NCBI RefSeq assembly: GCF_014201375.1
Contig: NZ_JACHDZ010000004.1
Coordinates: forward strand, 1 to 64,000
From: Tunturiibacter empetritectus
GTDB taxonomy: Bacteria; Acidobacteriota; Terriglobia; Terriglobales; Acidobacteriaceae
Direction of reading: 5' to 3'
DNA length: 64,000 nucleotides
Positions 52,317 through 59,765 of the stretch are shown piece by piece. Positions within the stretch are counted from its first letter, which is position 1; every line of letters begins with the position of its first letter. The translations under genes and the position numbers were made by a program. The notes below the pieces were generated by a model that was not told the DNA's origin, searched no databases, and saw nothing but the letters and a program-made list of their open reading frames with translations.

Positions 52317-52574
52317 ATGTCTCATCCAGATCAGGCACGGCCGCATGAACACGAAGAAGTTGAGAAGTCCAAAGCTCGCACCGCTCACGCGGAGCACGTA
52401 GAGCCAGAGAAGGGCCCGCATGACCCGAAGGAGATCAATCCGAAGATGTCGTCCGATGTTCACTACTGGGCGAAGGAGTTTGGGGTGACGGGGGATCAAC
52501 TGCATGAGGCGATTCGCGTGCATGGCACGCATGTCGAAAAGGTTCGCGCGGCGTTGAAGCATCACCAGAGCTAA
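52317..52574 (+). CDS. DUF3606 domain protein
   Basis: An 85-residue soluble protein. The N-terminal half is charged (HEHEEVEKSKARTAHAEHVE). The C-terminal half fits DUF3606: DVHYWAKEFGVTGDQLHEAIRVHG then VEKVRAAL, a short helical domain. Members are small proteins of unknown role often near stress genes. A good ribosome site (AAGGGG) precedes the ATG and a strong terminator follows. Confidence 0.8.
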   Translation: MSHPDQARPHEHEEVEKSKARTAHAEHVEPEKGPHDPKEINPKMSSDVHYWAKEFGVTGDQLHEAIRVHGTHVEKVRAALKHHQS

Positions 52575-52587
52575 CTGATACGGAGAT

Positions 52588-52635
52588 GCCCGCTTTCGTG
52601 ACTGCTGTGTCGTCACGAAGGCGGGCATTGTTTTG
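52588..52635 (+). terminator. Terminator of the DUF3606 gene
   Basis: A 15-bp stem (GCCCGCTTTCGTGAC and GTCACGAAGGCGGGC, one G-U pair), then ATTGTTTTG. It begins 13 bases after the stop. Confidence 0.88.
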
Positions 52636-52664
52636 TTTCTTTGAGCTGTGGTATTTCGCGAGTG

Positions 52665-53027
52665 CTACTGGCCCTTGTAGGCGTTGGTATAGCCCTTCAC
52701 GAATGACTCACGAAACTCGGTCTTGAAGGTGTCTTTGTCCATCCCCTTCGGGATCTTCGCGTGAGCGTAGGCCTTGTTCTCAGTAGGACGGAACGACTGA
52801 CCACGCGATAGGTCGGCCTGGCCCTGGTTGAAGCCTGCAGCATAGCCTTGACGGGCCACCATGTTGGGGGTGCCGTTCTCTGGATAAGCTATATCGTAGC
52901 CGCGCGGCGAGGACCAACTATTCACATCGCTGTCGTGCGGAGCTTGCGCCAAACCAGCGGGCACAAGGCTGAAAGAAAGCACACCAGCAAGCATGAGATG
53001 CGCCCAAGCGTTTTTGCGAAAAATCAT
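52665..53027 (-). CDS. Exported acidobacterial hypothetical protein
   Basis: A 120-residue exported protein. The signal peptide is residues 1-28 (AHLMLAGVLSFSLVPAGLAQA). The mature part has RQGYAAGFNQGQADLSRGQ and FKTEFRESFVKGYTNAYKG, two Gly-Tyr-rich helical repeats of the form xxGYxxGFxxG, as seen in small periplasmic proteins of this group. No named domain. Isolated on its strand, with a TCCAGACGG-type leader. Confidence 0.6.
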   Translation of the reverse strand: MIFRKNAWAHLMLAGVLSFSLVPAGLAQAPHDSDVNSWSSPRGYDIAYPENGTPNMVARQGYAAGFNQGQADLSRGQSFRPTENKAYAHAKIPKGMDKDTFKTEFRESFVKGYTNAYKGQ

Positions 53028-53204
53028 AAGAACCTCCAGACGGGCAGCCTTACAGCACTACACATCTGAGAAGTACGACTCTGTAACTATCGGCGGGGTT
53101 GCCCTGGTTTGCGCGGCGCTGCAACACGAGGTATAGAGCGCAGACAACTGCGTGAAGAGGGTGGGTGGAAAGGGACGAGCGGTTTGGGCAGGTCGGAGTT
53201 CGTC

Positions 53205-53245
53205 GGGATCCTTCCCCATTCGACTTCGCTCAGGGTCAGGATGAC
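53205..53245. repeat. Dispersed repeat, family 3 copy B
   Basis: GGGATCCTTCCCCATTCGAC, then TTCGCTCAGGGTCAGGATGAC. The opposite strand translates as HPDPERSRMGKDP, a phrase that recurs in spurious proteins of many genomes. Copy A is 1 kb upstream. Confidence 0.65.
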
Positions 53246-53254
53246 AGCAAAGGA

Positions 53255-53301
53255 CCGCCCCTCTTCGCAGGTTGAAACTTTGCGGAGAGGGGCGGTTTTG
53301 T
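53255..53301 (+). terminator. Strong hairpin downstream of the CsbD-like gene
   Basis: A 15-bp stem with one mismatch (CCGCCCCTCTTCGCA and TGCGGAGAGGGGCGG) around an 11-base loop, then TTTTGTT on the plus strand. The CsbD-like gene ends 50 bases away on the minus strand, so it may serve as its terminator despite the T tract being on the other side. Confidence 0.65.
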
Positions 53302-53346
53302 TGCATGGAGAACCACGGGCCCACAACTATTACTGCAGCTTTGTTT

Positions 53347-53688
53347 CTATTGATTCAGATCGTGGAGGGTCTGTCCGACGGCTTCGCCGACGTGTCCTGC
53401 GGCATCTTTTACGTTGCCTATGACGCGGTCCGCAGCGCCTTCGGCGACCATGTTCTGGTTGCCGATGAGCTTGCCTGCGCCCTGCTTGATGGCGCCCGCG
53501 AAAGAACCGACCTTGCCCTCGGCCTGTTTTCTGGTGCCCCAGGCGAAGGTCTTGCGGGCGGCGTCGGTGAATCCGTCATAACCGATGTCGTAGGCTGGCT
53601 CGGGTTGATCTGAGAGATCGACGAAGAGCAGGAACGTTACGGCGATGCCGACTCCGATGCCGGCCAGGATCCAAGGGAGTCCCTTCAT
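53347..53688 (-). CDS. CsbD-like stress protein with membrane anchor
   Basis: A 113-residue protein. The N-terminal helix (LPWILAGIGVGIAVTFLLF) anchors it. Residues 60-105 fit the CsbD-like pattern: GAIKQGAGKLIGNQNMVAEG then ADRVIGNVKDAAGHVGEAV. CsbD proteins are induced in general stress, though their biochemical role is unknown. A fused membrane anchor is unusual for the family, whose members are mostly small and soluble. An AGGAGG-type ribosome site (TGGAGGATTTGTT on the minus strand) precedes the ATG. Confidence 0.8.
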   Translation of the reverse strand: MKGLPWILAGIGVGIAVTFLLFVDLSDQPEPAYDIGYDGFTDAARKTFAWGTRKQAEGKVGSFAGAIKQGAGKLIGNQNMVAEGAADRVIGNVKDAAGHVGEAVGQTLHDLNQ

Positions 53689-53869
53689 AACAAATCCTCC
53701 AGTTGGTGAGATGCAGAGTTTGCGTGGCGTGGATGAAAAATCTCTGGTCCGACCCCTTCGTGACTGATGGGACAGGGTTTGGACGGGTTGCGGGAGGCTG
53801 GGGGGCGAATTTTCTGCTTCGATTCTTTATTGCGTCTCTTTGTTTGTCGATTCTTTCGTGCTTCGATTT

Positions 53870-54553
53870 TTAGTGGGTTGCGGCGCCGGTGCGCAGCGGC
53901 TGGAGATCCTGATCGAGCATCCCGGCGAGGTCCATGGCGAGGCCTGCGCCCTTCGCGTCGGTGTAGGTGCCTAGCGTGCCCTTGAGCTCGACGTCCTTCT
54001 TTTTGCCGGCGACCTCCTCGGTGCAGGGGGTTCCGGTGAGGTAGGAGGCGGTGAAGCCGATGGTGCGTTTGGCGGTGGTCTGCTCCTGGATGACGACGTG
54101 GAGGGTGCGGTCGGCGTTGGCGACGGTGTCGACTACGATAACGCCGGTGAGCCCACTGATGGCTTGACGGATCTGGCCGGCGATGGCGCCGGTGGAGTCG
54201 TCGCCGGCGACGGTGAGCAGCACGTGGATCTGGCCGGAGGGCGTGGTTCCGCTGGCCGGGCAGACTAGCCAGTGCTTGCGGGGATCGGGCTTGGCGGAGT
54301 TGATGAGGCTGGTGAGCTGCGCCTGGGTGAGCTTGTTGAGCCCGTCGGTTTTGAAGTCGTCGGAGGAGAGGCCGAGCGTCTTCTGGACGTCGGGCGACCA
54401 GGCCGCCATTGCGGTTCTGGAGGAGCTCCTCGGCTTGTGCGGAGCGGGCGTTTGCGCTGACGCGATGGAGCCGGTGAGGCCCAGGCTTATGATCCCCAGC
54501 CCTATGAGACTTACGAGCACCCTTGCCGAAATGCCATAGATCCGATTCTTCAC
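53870..54553 (-). CDS. Exported acidobacterial protein of unknown function
   Basis: A 227-residue protein. The GTG at 54553 follows a GGAGGGGG ribosome site and gives a signal peptide (VLVSLIGLGIISLGLTGSIA). The mature part has AWSPDVQKTLGLSSDDFKTD, a QLTSLINSAK helix, then a beta-rich region with IHVLLTVAGDD, VIVVDTVANADRTLHVVIQE and TPCTEEVAGKKKDVEL. Two Cys may form a disulfide. No domain is recognised. Confidence 0.6.
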   Translation of the reverse strand: MKNRIYGISARVLVSLIGLGIISLGLTGSIASAQTPAPHKPRSSSRTAMAAWSPDVQKTLGLSSDDFKTDGLNKLTQAQLTSLINSAKPDPRKHWLVCPASGTTPSGQIHVLLTVAGDDSTGAIAGQIRQAISGLTGVIVVDTVANADRTLHVVIQEQTTAKRTIGFTASYLTGTPCTEEVAGKKKDVELKGTLGTYTDAKGAGLAMDLAGMLDQDLQPLRTGAATH

Positions 54554-54844
54554 ATCCCCCTCCAATCCTGCTCTTTGAAAGCTACCGCATGTGAAGACGA
54601 TCCAGCATGCCAAATAGACGAAATCGGCTCTGGGCTTGTTTGGTAGATGATGCCTGATCTTGAAAGGGATCGACTTATTGCAGATACCCCTTGGGGTTAC
54701 TTTTTTGCGATGTGGGTTAAGATCCGGGTTTCGATGTGGGTTTCTGGGGTTTCCTAACTGCTGCCGTTCGTGACTTTACCCGTCTCTGGCCACGCTCTCG
54801 AATTTAAGATCCACGCAGCGGGGAGATTCCGCATCTAACCGGGA
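54554..54844. other. Intergenic region between divergent exported proteins
   Basis: About 290 bases without a gene. It contains the TTCCGCATCTAAC word at 54825, shared with 52094, close before the glycine-zipper gene. A small ACCCC-GGGGT dyad with six T at 54686 has too tight a loop for a terminator. Confidence 0.35.
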
Positions 54845-55231
54845 ATGACCAAGCTACGAAATGCGGTCCTACTGGCTCCTCTGCTGCTCGCGACCGGCAT
54901 CGCTCCGGCATTTGCGCAGCGTTACGATAACAACCATTACGCTAACAACAATGCCTACTACAGCGGGATGCGTAGTGGTGGCCGTGGCGGCAACTACTAT
55001 AACGATCGCGATCGCCGCTACTACCACGACGACCACTACCGGGATAACCAGGGCGGCATTGGACCTGGCAAGGGCGCGCTGATCGGTGCAGGGGGCGGCG
55101 CGGTTCTTGGCGCGGTATTCGGCGGTGGCCTGAAGGGCACCATCATTGGCGGCGCCGCGGGTGCCGGGATTGGCGCTGTGGTCGGCCAGGCCGCTCAGAA
55201 CAATCGCGACGATCGCTATCACCGGTACTAG
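54845..55231 (+). CDS. Exported glycine-zipper protein
   Basis: A 128-residue exported protein. The signal peptide is residues 1-25 (NAVLLAPLLLATGIAPAFA). A Tyr/Asn/Arg/Asp-rich middle (residues 26-70) is followed by a glycine zipper (about 72-115: GKGALIGAGGGAVLGAVFGG and IIGGAAGAGIGAVVGQAA), which packs helices in membranes. The family includes outer-membrane-associated stress proteins. It leads a run of three small exported proteins on this strand. Confidence 0.75.
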   Translation: MTKLRNAVLLAPLLLATGIAPAFAQRYDNNHYANNNAYYSGMRSGGRGGNYYNDRDRRYYHDDHYRDNQGGIGPGKGALIGAGGGAVLGAVFGGGLKGTIIGGAAGAGIGAVVGQAAQNNRDDRYHRY

Positions 55232-55267
55232 ACGCTTTCTAACCTACGCAACTAAAGGAACGATCCC

Positions 55268-55666
55268 ATGCGCCTCTTCTCTCGCCTCGCACTCTGCTTC
55301 GCTCTGACCACGGTTGCTCTGGGTGCTTCGGCTCAGCAACCGTCGGCCGCCACCATTACGCCTTCGGCGGACTCGACTGCAGCCCACAACTGGACGAAGG
55401 AGCAGATTCTTACCTGCACGGTGTCCGACTGCTGGCAGCTTGCGGGCAAGAATGAGGCGACGTTCTTCGATATCGTCCAGCAACTGGCGGAGATCTCGGC
55501 GCAGACGCGGGGCCTGGCGCTTCCTGAGAGCGCTGAGGCCGGCAAACGCGCGGGCGAGTACATCAAGGCAAAGGCTAAGGCCGATCATGGACAGCTGCTG
55601 TATGCCATCGTCGACGCTTCCGTGCGCCGGGTAGGGACCAAGGCGTCGACGCCGCCGGCGAACTGA
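55268..55666 (+). CDS. Small exported hypothetical protein
   Basis: A 132-residue exported protein. The signal peptide is residues 1-23 (LFSRLALCFALTTVALGASA). The mature part is helical, with ILTCTVSDCWQLAGKNEATF (two Cys, possible disulfide) and AKAKADHGQLLYAIVDASVRR. No domain is recognised. An AAGGAAC ribosome site precedes the ATG; the gene lies 36 bases after the glycine-zipper gene. Confidence 0.6.
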   Translation: MRLFSRLALCFALTTVALGASAQQPSAATITPSADSTAAHNWTKEQILTCTVSDCWQLAGKNEATFFDIVQQLAEISAQTRGLALPESAEAGKRAGEYIKAKAKADHGQLLYAIVDASVRRVGTKASTPPAN

Positions 55667-55721
55667 CTCCGGGGACAACACTCCGGCTTCATAACGGGAG
55701 CGAGACGCTAAGATAGTCTGC

Positions 55722-56180
55722 ATGCGTCTTCTCCTTCTGGTTATCGCTTCGCTTCTTGCGTCGGGAGCAGTTGCTCAGAAGCCTGCGGCATCGACACCGC
55801 TGCCTGCCTCGATCGATATCGTCAAGCTGGAACAGAATCTTTGGACCACGATGGCTGAAGGCGACTTCGGGGCGGTCCGTAGTCTGTTTACTGAAGACTT
55901 CATCCTGGTAGATGAGCATATTCAGGCTTTGGATACGCTGCTGATCACGCTGAAACACTGCAAGCTTGAGTCGTATGAGCTTCGTGATCTACAGGTTCGT
56001 ATTCTGACGCAGGACTCTGCGCTCACGGCGTATCACGTGGTGAATACATTCCAGTGCGGCACGGCGGATAAACCCACTGTGATGAACAATGACAACAACT
56101 CCGTTACGGTCTGGGTTCGGCAACCCAAGAGCGGGAGATGGCTTGCCCAGGTGCACACGGAGACGCCTGCGAAGCCCTGA
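55722..56180 (+). CDS. Exported DUF4440-like (NTF2-fold) protein
   Basis: A 152-residue exported protein. The signal peptide is residues 1-19 (MRLLLLVIASLLASGAVAQ). The mature domain fits the NTF2-like DUF4440 pattern: LEQNLWTTMAEGDFGAVRSL, FTEDFILVDEHIQ, ALTAYHVVNTF and WVRQPKSGRWLAQVHTE. These folds bind small hydrophobic ligands or act as periplasmic modules; the role here is unknown. It follows the two small exported genes at short distance. Confidence 0.75.
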   Translation: MRLLLLVIASLLASGAVAQKPAASTPLPASIDIVKLEQNLWTTMAEGDFGAVRSLFTEDFILVDEHIQALDTLLITLKHCKLESYELRDLQVRILTQDSALTAYHVVNTFQCGTADKPTVMNNDNNSVTVWVRQPKSGRWLAQVHTETPAKP

Positions 56181-56491
56181 CTGCGGGCGGCGTAATTCTT
56201 CGAGCCTCTGCTTCCGGGTCGCGTCGAACAAGCTGGGTTGCTGCTGCTGGATACTGTGGGTGCTTCTCCGTCGGGAGACTCTCTGCCTTTCTCGATCGTG
56301 CCGATCGCTCCATGTCATAACAGGTTGCGAAGATCCCGATATGGGACGCGCGGATTTGCCTATCGATTTGTTCGATAAAAACCGGCGGCCTGGCTCAGCG
56401 GCAAACTAAAATCTCGTAATAGAAAGTTCAAGACGAAATGCAAGATAAAAAGATGCCTAGCCTGTAAGGAAGCGAAAGTATTTATAGAATC
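56181..56491. other. Intergenic region
   Basis: About 310 bases without a recognised gene. ATCGA-TTTGT-TCGAT near 56363 is a short inverted repeat. The 3' part is AT-richer and leads into an ECF-like promoter. Confidence 0.3.
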
Positions 56492-56519
56492 GAAACTTTT
56501 GTCTGCACTTTGCGTCTTC
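56492..56519 (+). promoter_or_regulatory. Possible ECF-type promoter
   Basis: GAAACTT (56492-56498), a 16-base spacer, then TCTTC (56515-56519). The -35 and spacing equal those of the ECF promoters near 21.15 kb; the -10 differs at the last two bases. It lies 50 bases before the small membrane protein gene. Confidence 0.4.
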
Positions 56520-56568
56520 ACTTTTATTGAGATTGCGCCCCTCGAGGCACACCTCCCCAGAGGAAAAG

Positions 56569-56832
56569 ATGATTTATGGTTTCAAGCGGTTCGCGATCAC
56601 GCTGATGCTTCTTTTAGCGCTCAGCTTTGCCTTCGAGCGCCAGGCCCACGCGTACGTCGATCCTGGCTCCGGCCTGCTTTTGTTTCAAGGGATCAGCGCG
56701 GCGATCTCAGGAGCTCTCTTCTACTTCCGCCGCCGGCTGAAGAACCTCTTCGTCAGAACCCAGGAGAAGCGGGAGACCGGCACATCGAATCGGTCCAGCT
56801 CGTCGGGATTGGTCGGAGATTCAGAGCTCTAA
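56569..56832 (+). CDS. Small membrane protein with YVDPGSG motif
   Basis: An 87-residue protein. It has an N-terminal hydrophobic segment (FAITLMLLLALSFAFERQAHA), then AYVDPGSGLLLFQGISAAIS and a second helix followed by a basic patch (FYFRRRLKNLF). The YVDPGSG motif marks a widespread small membrane family of unknown role, sometimes near polysaccharide genes. The ATG has an AGAGGAAA ribosome site. An ECF-like promoter lies upstream. Confidence 0.65.
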   Translation: MIYGFKRFAITLMLLLALSFAFERQAHAYVDPGSGLLLFQGISAAISGALFYFRRRLKNLFVRTQEKRETGTSNRSSSSGLVGDSEL

Positions 56833-56946
56833 GCCCATTAACATCAATATCGGGCGCGGCGGCTTGCTCACGCAGCCGCCACAGCGTCGAAGCTGCTGCT
56901 TGGCTTCTGTTCTGAATCGCGCGGCAGAGATTATTTCGGCGAAGAC

Positions 56947-57363
56947 TTACTGCTGCGGATCCTCCGGCATAATCGCCCCTGCCTTCACCCACTGTTCGAC
57001 TGTCGCGATGTCCGCATCGGAGAGCTTGGGCTGCTTGGGCGGCATGGGCATCGGGTCCTTCGCGGGTCCCTCATGGCGAATCAGCCGCACGAGGAGGCTG
57101 CTTGCGGGATCTCCGGGGATCAACACAGAGCCATCGTGGCCGCCCTTCAACATCCCTGCCCGCGTCTGAATGTTCAACCCGCCGCGATGGTTGATCCCGC
57201 CGTGACACCGGTAGCAGTTGGCCTGAAGGATAGGCTGAACCCTGGTTGTGTAAAACTCGGGCTTCGCTGCCTCATCCTGTGCCGCCTGCACGGTTCCGAC
57301 GCGAAACCCCCACCCCATCAATCCGGTAGCGACCAGTCCTAAGCCCACCGACATCCTCTTCAT
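56947..57363 (-). CDS. Exported c-type cytochrome-like protein (PSCyt1 type)
   Basis: A 138-residue exported protein. The ATG at 57363 has an AGGAGTG ribosome site and gives a signal peptide (MSVGLGLVATGLMGWGFRVG). A single haem motif CYRCH lies in VQPILQANCYRCHGGINHRG, followed by GLNIQTRAGMLKGGHDGSVL, PGDPASSLLVRLIRH and MPMPPKQPKLSDADIATVEQ. This is the planctomycete cytochrome C (PSCyt1-type) pattern, where the Met in MPMPP can ligate the haem. Here the domain stands alone, so it may be a small periplasmic electron carrier. Confidence 0.85.
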   Translation of the reverse strand: MKRMSVGLGLVATGLMGWGFRVGTVQAAQDEAAKPEFYTTRVQPILQANCYRCHGGINHRGGLNIQTRAGMLKGGHDGSVLIPGDPASSLLVRLIRHEGPAKDPMPMPPKQPKLSDADIATVEQWVKAGAIMPEDPQQ

Positions 57364-57471
57364 CACTCCTCCTGTTAACGACCAAGTATACGGAACCCAC
57401 CTCGTCACTTACGTGCTCTCTTACCAACGTTTAACTTAGGAGTTGCTCTGGCGTTCCGCGCCTCCGAAAAC

Positions 57472-58704
57472 ATGATGCGTTTGAACGCCCCCATACCGGC
57501 CCTTCTGGCGCTTGCGGCTCTGTGTTTTTCTTCTGCAAGCAGCCACGCCAAACCGATGCATCATCCCTCGGCTCATAAGAAGACTGTCGCCGCTGCAGTG
57601 GCGAAGCATCCAGACAAACGGAAGGCCGCTGCGAAACCGGCTCATGCGGCGCATGGCACGAAGCATCACAGTACGCCGAAGGCCGACCCTCCTGTGAGCG
57701 CCCGTGTCCGTGCGCGGTCTGCAAACCGACGCCGCCTGCGCCACTCGGTCAGTGCCTCGCTTCCGAAGGCGACGCAACCTGAGATGACCGCCTCAGCCAG
57801 GGCATCTCAGAAGGCGACCTCGGAGGACTTCCTGAAAGCGGCCGCGTCGACCCAGGTGGAGACCCAGGCCGCTTTGGCGATCCACGGTACGTCGCGTCCC
57901 GAAGAGGTCAACGAGACTCGTCAGGCTGCGGCTGCACCTGCGCGCAAGACCGCGTCTTCGCCGAAGCCGGTCTCGGTGGCCAAGCCGGTTCCTGTTATCA
58001 GCGTGGTTCGGCCGGCGACGGAGAGGCCGCAACTGGCCAGCGTCGAAGAGGTGGCGTCGACTCCTGTCATTCTGCCTAATCTCTATAACAAGCGTGGCCG
58101 GCTTATCGTTCCTCCGCCGCTGAAGGGATCTCACGAGATTCTCGTTCATCAGAACGAAGTGGCCGACCGCGATGGGCTCTCTCGCATTCAGGATGACAGC
58201 GACCTTATGGACATGCGCAGCAAGAAGCTGCTTGTCGCGCTGCCTGAGAACGACGCTCTTCAGGTGGACGACCGGCTTCCGGTTAACCGGCGTTACTGCC
58301 GTCCGTGGACAGCGCAGTTTCTCGCGACTCTGGCGCGCGCGCACTATGCTCGCTTCCATACGCCGCTGCAGGTGAACTCCGCTGTACGCACGGTTGAATT
58401 TCAGCAGCACCTGTTGCACATCAACGGCAACGCAGCACCGGCTGAGGGCGACACGGCCTCTCCGCATCTGACGGGGCAGGCTGTCGACATTGCGAAGCAC
58501 GGCCTCTCGCTGGCGGAGATCGCGTGGCTTCGGGGCTATCTTTTGCCGCTCGTGCAATCGGGAAAAGTTGATGTGGAAGAGGAGTTCCAACAGTCGTGCT
58601 TCCACGTGAGTGTCTACAAAAGGTATCTGCCGCTGGCACCTGAGCGCGACCTCGCCATTCTGCATCATGGCGGGACTTCTGCTCTGGCTGCGGCTCTGCG
58701 GTAG
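57472..58704 (+). CDS. DUF5715/M15-like exported protein
   Basis: A 410-residue exported protein. The signal peptide is residues 1-26 (IPALLALAALCFSSASSHA). Residues 27-190 are low-complexity, basic, Ala/Lys/Pro/His-rich, probably cell-wall spanning. The C-terminal domain (about 240-395) resembles M15 peptidases of the DUF5715 type: LQVNSAVRTVEFQQHLLHIN, SPHLTGQAVDIAKHGLS and QQSCFHVSVYKRY supply the likely zinc ligands His and Asp. It probably acts on peptidoglycan peptides. A second Met one codon on is an equal start. Confidence 0.75.
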   Translation: MMRLNAPIPALLALAALCFSSASSHAKPMHHPSAHKKTVAAAVAKHPDKRKAAAKPAHAAHGTKHHSTPKADPPVSARVRARSANRRRLRHSVSASLPKATQPEMTASARASQKATSEDFLKAAASTQVETQAALAIHGTSRPEEVNETRQAAAAPARKTASSPKPVSVAKPVPVISVVRPATERPQLASVEEVASTPVILPNLYNKRGRLIVPPPLKGSHEILVHQNEVADRDGLSRIQDDSDLMDMRSKKLLVALPENDALQVDDRLPVNRRYCRPWTAQFLATLARAHYARFHTPLQVNSAVRTVEFQQHLLHINGNAAPAEGDTASPHLTGQAVDIAKHGLSLAEIAWLRGYLLPLVQSGKVDVEEEFQQSCFHVSVYKRYLPLAPERDLAILHHGGTSALAAALR

Positions 58705-58722
58705 AGCTCAGTTTTTCGTCAA

Positions 58723-59724
58723 CTACAATCTCTCGCGAGATCCGCTTCGCCAGCTCTTGATCGCCGCATCCAGCGCCTGCATGTTGTGAACACCGTCTTC
58801 GCCGGTGGCCGCAAAGTGAGGTCCTCCGCGCAGGGCAACGGCAAAGCTATCCATCATGCGCGTGTAGCCATCCCCGTTGTCTACGGTGACGCGCTCGACC
58901 ACGTCGCCCGCACGCCGCACAACAATCTCCACTGGGCGATCAACCGTGAGACCCCCCTCGGCAGTCATGACGCCTTCGCTGCCGTTGACCTCGACCAGAG
59001 AGCGATAGGGCGTTCGCGCACTCGTCGTCACCGTAGCAAAGACGTTGCCCGTCATCTCCATCTGCAGCGAGGCGACGGCCTCCACCTTGCCTGACGAGGC
59101 GTCCTTCCTGGCCAGAGTATCGACGCTGATCACGTCTTCGCCGAGAACGAAGCGGAGGGCGTCGATGCAGTGCACGCCGACATCTCCAATGGGTCCGCCG
59201 TAAGCCAGCGTCGCGTCGATAATCCACTTTCGTGCGGAGTTTGTGGCCGGATAGCAGTACTCGGCACGCGCAAGTTGTGGCTTTCCGATGAGGCCGGCGG
59301 TGATCTGCTGGCGCATCCACTCCAGGCTTCGGTTGTAGCGAAAGTTCTGCGCTACGCCGAAGAGCAGATCGGCTGCGTTGGCTGCTCGGTTCATCTCCTC
59401 GGCTTGCGTCGCGCTCATGGCCAGCGGCTTCTCGCACAGAACCGCCTTGCCGTGCTTGAGCGCCAGCAGCGTATCGTCGCGGTGCATCGCGTCGGGCGAT
59501 GTGATGAAGACGACGTCGACGTTCGGTGAAGAGCAGAGTTCTTCGCGCGTGGCGAAGCAGTGAGGGATCTTGTACTCCGCGCAGTTGGCGAGAGCAGCCG
59601 TATGGTCGCGCCGCCACATTCCGCTCAGCGTCGCATGCTCACACTTCGGAAAGGCAGGCAATAGGCGACGGATCGCGTGGTGACCAAAGCCAAGAATCGC
59701 GAAGCGCACAGGCGACTGCGTCAT
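58723..59724 (-). CDS. Gfo/Idh/MocA family oxidoreductase, cytoplasmic
   Basis: A 333-residue dehydrogenase. The Rossmann motif is FAILGFGHHAIRRLLPAF, with EKPLAMS in GKAVLCEKPLAMSATQAEEM and the catalytic helix IGDVGVHCIDALRFVLG. The ATG at 59724 has a GGGAGG ribosome site; an in-frame ATG four codons upstream is less likely. No signal peptide is present, unlike the relative at 5427. It oxidises or reduces a sugar or cyclitol derivative, substrate unknown. It is the last gene of the lptD-side run on this strand. Confidence 0.88.
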   Translation of the reverse strand: MTQSPVRFAILGFGHHAIRRLLPAFPKCEHATLSGMWRRDHTAALANCAEYKIPHCFATREELCSSPNVDVVFITSPDAMHRDDTLLALKHGKAVLCEKPLAMSATQAEEMNRAANAADLLFGVAQNFRYNRSLEWMRQQITAGLIGKPQLARAEYCYPATNSARKWIIDATLAYGGPIGDVGVHCIDALRFVLGEDVISVDTLARKDASSGKVEAVASLQMEMTGNVFATVTTSARTPYRSLVEVNGSEGVMTAEGGLTVDRPVEIVVRRAGDVVERVTVDNGDGYTRMMDSFAVALRGGPHFAATGEDGVHNMQALDAAIKSWRSGSRERL

Positions 59725-59765
59725 GAGACCTCCCAAAAAGATGAGTGACGATATCGGTTGGAGAG

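Noticed and set aside
52134..52628. 164-residue minus-strand frame
   Set aside because: It runs through repeat family 3 and antisense to the DUF3606 gene.
53058..53326. Two minus-strand frames with HPDPERSRMGKDP-type phrases
   Set aside because: These are translations of dispersed repeat family 3.
54685..54706. ACCCC-TT-GGGGT with six T as a terminator
   Set aside because: The loop of two bases is too tight, and no plus-strand gene ends here.
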